A stretch of 64,000 nt of DNA. Origin: Emydura subglobosa (taxonomy: Eukaryota > Chordata > Testudines > Chelidae). Both the position numbers and the translations under genes were made by a program. The stretch spans positions 3,206,876-3,270,875 of the forward strand of contig ML680037.1 of NCBI GenBank assembly GCA_007922225.1. Reading direction: 5' to 3'. Below, in pieces: positions 60,746 through 64,000 of this stretch; within the stretch, counting starts at the first letter, position 1, and the number at the start of each line of letters is the position of its first letter. Under the pieces are notes generated by a model, which made no database searches, was not told the DNA's origin, and saw nothing but the letters and a program-made list of their open reading frames with translations.

Positions 60746-62457
60746 ATAACAGAATACTGGACACAAAAGAGCAAATGTCTCATGCACAAATACCATATGT
60801 TCCACTAAGTTTTAAAAAAGGCATCAAGGTTTGCAGGCATTATTTATTTGAAACAAAAAGCTCAGGGAAGTCACAACTATTCCCACAGCAACTAGAATGT
60901 AGTTATATTGCATTTGTACAGTAAGAGAAATTTATCAGCATATACAATAGTATATGTTACTTATGCAAAAGGAATACAGGTTACAGTTGGTGTACATGAC
61001 ATAATTTGTATATCCCCAAGTCTAAACTTTCAGATGTAACACTAAATTAGAGGAGCATTATTAGTTAGGTTAGGCAGGCTCAAAATGTGGCTGCTTGAGT
61101 AGCATAAAATATAACAAGTCATACTGGTAAACTGCCAGAAATCAAAGGGCTCCAACTAATTCATAAATTTATGTAAATATGTGCATTAATTTATGCCCAT
61201 TTGTACCCTCATAATACATTAATAAATGAAGCATTTATTAACTTTAAAGCTGTATGACTATTTGCATTCCCCATTCATCTGTCATACCCTTCTTTTTCCC
61301 CATGCCATTTTCTCCTCTCTTTTGACAGGTTTGCCCTTTTACCTTACCCTATACTTCAATTAACTCCTTCCTTTTCTAGCCAGCCTTCCTTTGAACTAAA
61401 AGTTTAAAACAGAGCAGTTAAACAAGCTAGTAGGTTGGCCCCAATACTATTAATTTTACTTACATAAGTCCCATGTATCTAAATGAATTACTCAGGCAAT
61501 AAAAGGAACAGAATGTGGCCCAGCCTTGATAATCATTCTAGAAGCAGAGTGGAAACTAACAAACGAGCTAACAAGTAAGTTGAGCTATATACCAAAAACA
61601 TATTGCTACATAATTGCTGTATCAATGATCATATAAAGCGGAGTGTGCAAACCTATGCATAGGGAGAAGGCAATTTAATCTTGTGTAAATGAGATATTAA
61701 TTTGAAAAAATGTTGCAATGTTGTACCCAAAGACAGACACTTCAAAAACTGACTTGACAGAATGAGATCCTTCAATTGCAAACATTAAGGCTCCCATATG
61801 CTCATGAGAAAGAGAAAGTGAAACAAATTCACTGTCAAATTGAGTGAAATGCTAGAAGTATACTTTATACATCTGTTCCACTAGAAAATCTATTGTTTTA
61901 ACAGAGCAACAAGGATTCTAATAAGTGTATGATTTCAAAAACACCTGACAGACAATGAGGCTTTGAAGGCAAACTGTCAACACAAAGCAATTTTTCAGAG
62001 CTCTTTTCTACTGCCACCGACATCTCCGATTATTACAAAGGAAAAGACTGCAGCCGCCCCCTCCCCCCCGTTAGATTCGTTTCTTTATTACTCAGATCAG
62101 GGAAATGTTTAATTCATCCCTTCGCACCCTCCAAATTGCTTCCACTGAATCTTTTGAGCTCTGCTGTGACCCTCACGGTTGTTTGGGAAGCGGGTGCAGC
62201 ACCCGGTAAGCAACACTACCCGGAAAGAGGACTCTGCTGCCCGGGGTGAACTCCCCAGTCGCCTCCCGAAGCTCTGCCCCGCCCTGGAGCCGGCGTGACC
62301 CACTCGTTCCGGGTTCGCAGCCTATCAGACTGAGCCACAACAGAGAAGTCCGCCAACCGGGGAGCTGCTCCCGAGCCACCGCTAAGCCCCCCCCGTGCCC
62401 GGGCAGCATGCGGCGGCGGCGCTGCCTGTCCTGCACTGCAAGCCAGAGCAGGTGCCT

Positions 62458-62478
62458 GCAATGCAATGCAATGCAACC
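62458..62478. repeat. Short tandem repeat (ATGCA)n
   Basis: About four units of ATGCA (GCAATGCAATGCAATGCAA) in the first intron part of the CpG island. Confidence 0.85.
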
Positions 62479-63095
62479 CTCCCACCCGCACCAGCGAGGG
62501 GACGAGAGCCAGTGTCACCCCCGTCACCCCGGGCTCGGGGAAGGAGTTTCAATGGGGGGGAGGGTGTCACGGGGCGAGGGCAGCATCACAGCTCGCCCCA
62601 ATGAGGAAGGTCTCCGGGCAGGGTATCCGGTATCCGCCCCAACACGCCGAGCCCGCATCAGCCAGCCGGGGCCCTTCCGCCCAGTGACACCCGCCCCCCA
62701 CTCCTAGGCGGCCGGGGAAAGGCCGGCCTGAAACTACACGAGGAAGTGGGGAGGGAACCCCAGGATTCACTAGGGGGAACCTAGTCACTAGCCGGGACAC
62801 CTACATTAGCCGGGACACCTGCCACCCCCTCAGCTCCCCCCCCCATGTGCCGCACCCCGCCCTCAGCTCCCAGCCCTCTCCCTTGGTTCCCAGCCCTGTA
62901 CCCCCCGCACCCCCACCTCCTCGGCGCCCAGCCCAGCCCAGGACACTGTCTTCTGCCTGCTGGGAGCCAGTAGCCCCTGCGGGAGCGGGAGCAGACGCCG
63001 CGCCAGGCCGGTGAGAGCGGGGCAGCGCGGGGCTCCCAGGGGGCGGCGGGAGGCGCATCGCCGGGGGGGTGGGGGTGGGCCGGTCGGTCACTCAC

Positions 63096-63152
63096 CAAGA
63101 TTAGGAGGACGCAGCCGGGGTCAGGCGGGGGCAGGAAGATGGCGGGTCTCAT
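63096..63152 (-). CDS. ERP44: ERP44 exon 1 coding part (start codon, signal peptide)
   Basis: The ATG is at 63152-63150 and the exon ends in codon 19 before a GTGAGT donor (minus strand, GT at 63095-63094), phase 0. The 19 residues MRPAIFLPPPDPGCVLLIL resemble the human N-terminus in length, Pro content and the hydrophobic run that forms the signal-peptide core. Translation past the donor runs into low-complexity CpG-island sequence, so the longer open frame to 62781 is not exon. The first codons overlap a YY1-like AAGATGGCGGG read on the plus strand. The 5' untranslated part extends to the right of 63152; its start cannot be fixed from sequence alone. Confidence 0.93.
63136..63146 (+). promoter_or_regulatory. 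YY1-like motif overlapping ERP44 codons 2-6
   Basis: AAGATGGCGGG on the plus strand matches the YY1 core AANATGGCG. It lies inside coding exon 1. YY1 sites just downstream of transcription starts are common in housekeeping genes. The coding constraint (R-P-A-I-F) could produce it by chance. Confidence 0.4.
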
Positions 63153-63500
63153 GGTAGATCAGTCACTCTAGGGGCGGGGGTGAAGTGATGCGGCTCCCAC
63201 TCTCCGCGGCGGCGGCTCCGGCTCCGGCTCCTCACTTCCCCAGTCTCCAGGAAACACCCCGGACAAGTTCCACTGAGCGCCCTGCAGTGCCCGCCCCCCA
63301 ACGCCACACACTTCCGGGTTCCCGCGCGGCGCGGGGGCACGCCGGGAATTGGAGTCCTGCCCGCCAGGCGCGCAGAACACCCTCTCCCGGCATGCAGCTC
63401 GCTACGCGCAGCCCGTTGCCTTCTGGGAAAGGTAGGCGAGCTCCGCTCCCGCGGGCTGAGCTGAGCGGCGGGTGCCGACTCCCACAATGCACTGGGGCGG
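63153..63500. promoter_or_regulatory. Bidirectional CpG-island promoter ERP44 / INVS (inferred)
   Basis: Upstream of the ERP44 ATG there is no TATA box but a cluster of housekeeping-type motifs. These are an ETS site ACTTCCGG (63309-63316), an antisense ZNF143-like ACTCCAATTCCCGGCGTGCC (about 63338-63357, minus) and a ZNF143 consensus match CTCCCACAATGCACTG (63479-63494, plus). In human, ERP44 and INVS are head-to-head a few hundred bases apart, and ZNF143/ETS motifs are characteristic of such promoters. Exact start sites are not determinable here. Confidence 0.65.
63479..63494 (+). promoter_or_regulatory. ZNF143 (STAF) motif, full consensus match
   Basis: CTCCCACAATGCACTG agrees at every position with the consensus YWCCCAYAATGCAYYG as I know it. 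It lies about 330 bases upstream of the ERP44 ATG, where the divergent start site would be expected. Confidence 0.65.
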
Positions 63501-63595
63501 CCCTAACAGGGCCTCCGGCCTCCCCTCCCCCCCTCGCAGCAGTGCTGGGACTCGGGGAGGGGCCCCGCGGTGGTTGCGGCGGGGCGGGGGCGCAG
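63495..63595 (+). other. Candidate untranslated first exon of INVS (inversin)
   Basis: A plus-strand consensus donor CAG|GTGAGT follows 63595, within the CpG island and about 100 bases downstream of the ZNF143 motif. In human, INVS is the divergent neighbour of ERP44 and its first exon is non-coding. The rest of INVS would lie to the right of the window. This is placed by synteny and a single donor site only; the left limit is arbitrary. Confidence 0.35.
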
Positions 63596-64000
63596 GTGAG
63601 TAGCGGCTGGCGGTGCCGGGCCTGGCTAGACGGAGCCTCCTTGCCGGGCAGGGCGCGCGGTGCCCCTCAGCCCTGCCCGGCGGGACACGCGTGTCAGTGG
63701 CCGCCGCTGTGGGCGCTGAGGCCCCGCCCTGCCCTGCCCTGCCCCCGGGCGGCTCTGGCTCTGGGACCTGGCTCTGGGTCCGGGTCCGGGTCCGGAGCGG
63801 GGCCGCCCCGGTAGGGCGGCAGCGCGGGGAGCTCCGGTCCCCTCCGAGTGGCTCGTTGGTGAAGCCTGAAAACTTCACCGTCTCTGGAAAGATTTTGTTT
63901 TCAAAACGTCCCAATCCCACGAGGAGAAACGAGTCACGAGCTAGCCGGGTCCCCCCGGCCCATGGACCCGGCCCCTCCCGTCCCTCTGCTCCCACCCCCC

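Larger units (their letters stand above)
21035..63095 (-). other. ERP44 intron 1 (about 42 kb), rich in mobile elements
   Basis: The donor is GTGAGT at 63095 and the acceptor TTTACAG at 21035. No cellular exon was recognised inside. Identified elements are listed separately. Stretches in which I recognise nothing are 21050-22140, 22460-23630, 28040-30370, 30850-33270, 34380-35020, 36620-37190, 40530-41260, 41470-42790, 43250-45080, 52440-53360, 55845-57580, 57800-57980 and 60750-62170. They are AT-rich with occasional A-runs and carry no open frame with family-like features. The length makes this first intron the largest piece of the window. Confidence 0.9.
1..63152 (-). other. ERP44: ERP44 gene, 5' part (exons 1-4 and introns; 3' part outside window)
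   Basis: Four exons on the minus strand join in frame into the first 95 residues of ERp44, a PDI-family protein of the ER-Golgi intermediate compartment and cis-Golgi. In the known family it retains thiol-bearing clients such as Ero1 and unassembled IgM and adiponectin through mixed disulfides. Every junction uses GT-AG, and the intron phases (0, 1, 2, 1) are mutually compatible. I searched 1-11533 by eye for the next exon (the conserved ISKYPTLKLFRNG stretch) and did not find it, so the fourth intron is longer than 11.5 kb and the other two thioredoxin-like domains and the C-terminal RDEL-type signal lie outside. Identification rests on remembered similarity to human ERp44 and is strong because all four exons match consecutively. 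Confidence 0.95.
62180..63900. other. CpG island at ERP44 5' end
   Basis: GC content rises sharply from about 62180, and CpG becomes frequent after the AT-rich intron, extending to near the end of the window. It covers ERP44 exon 1 and the start of intron 1 and continues past the presumed INVS side. Many long open frames across it on both strands are by-products of GC richness. Confidence 0.9.

Noticed and set aside
62781..63095. Extension of the ERP44 start frame beyond residue 19
   Set aside because: The GTGAGT donor at 63095 and the perfect in-frame match of exon 2 show that this is intron.
62246..63995. Long Pro/Arg/Gly/Ala-rich open frames on both strands of the CpG island, up to about 209 codons
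   Set aside because: Stops are rare in GC-rich DNA. Frames overlap on both strands, have no domains, and conflict with the confirmed ERP44 exon and donor.
1..64000. CRISPR arrays, prokaryotic operons, rRNA or tRNA genes
   Set aside because: No regularly spaced repeats, Shine-Dalgarno-led gene runs or cloverleaf-type sequence were seen. Composition, introns and repeats are vertebrate nuclear.

Overview
This is vertebrate nuclear DNA: AT-rich, intron-dominated, with one CpG island at the right-hand end. Chicken-type CR1 LINEs ending in ATTCTATGATTC-like tails, together with Penelope-like, PIF/Harbinger, hAT and DIRS-like elements and the absence of Alu or L1, point to a non-avian sauropsid, most likely a turtle (inference from repeat content only). 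The window is essentially the 5' part of one gene read right to left, ERP44 (endoplasmic reticulum protein 44, a thioredoxin-fold chaperone of the early secretory pathway). Four coding exons are resolved to the base with consensus splice sites: exon 1 at 63096-63152, exon 2 at 20962-21034, exon 3 at 16490-16529 and exon 4 at 11534-11649. They join in frame and encode residues 1-95 (signal peptide, start of the first thioredoxin domain, and the CRFS active-site motif at Cys58). Intron 1 is about 42 kb; the remaining exons lie beyond base 1. Layout: 1-11533 is intron 4 (DIRS-like element at 4408-6004, a hAT MITE with an 8-bp target duplication at 9759-9936). 11650-16489 is intron 3 (MITE cluster interrupted by a CR1). 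16530-20961 is intron 2. 21035-63095 is intron 1, a graveyard of mobile elements: a non-LTR element with endonuclease, reverse transcriptase and a zinc-finger-like tail (23632-27495), CR1 (33560-34374), a second DIRS-like recombinase (35878-36610), a BED/hAT transposase relic with a pogo-like piece and a probable LTR inside it (37200-40521), a MITE with TIRs of about 40 bp (42800-43097), a nested complex (45245-52080) and a long CR1 (58365-60334). From 62180 to the end is a CpG island holding the ERP44 first exon and a ZNF143-motif-rich promoter. By synteny with other vertebrates this should be a bidirectional promoter shared with INVS, whose untranslated first exon may end at the donor site after 63595. 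The best structure found is the nested complex: an L2-like LINE split by a PIF/Harbinger transposon (3-bp TTA duplication), itself split by a Penelope-like element (10-bp duplication, about 150-bp inverted termini, GIY-YIG endonuclease) and by a 655-bp TG...CA solo LTR (5-bp duplication) sitting inside the transposase gene. I see no new defence, biosynthetic or regulatory system; what is notable is the mobile-element archaeology and the promoter.
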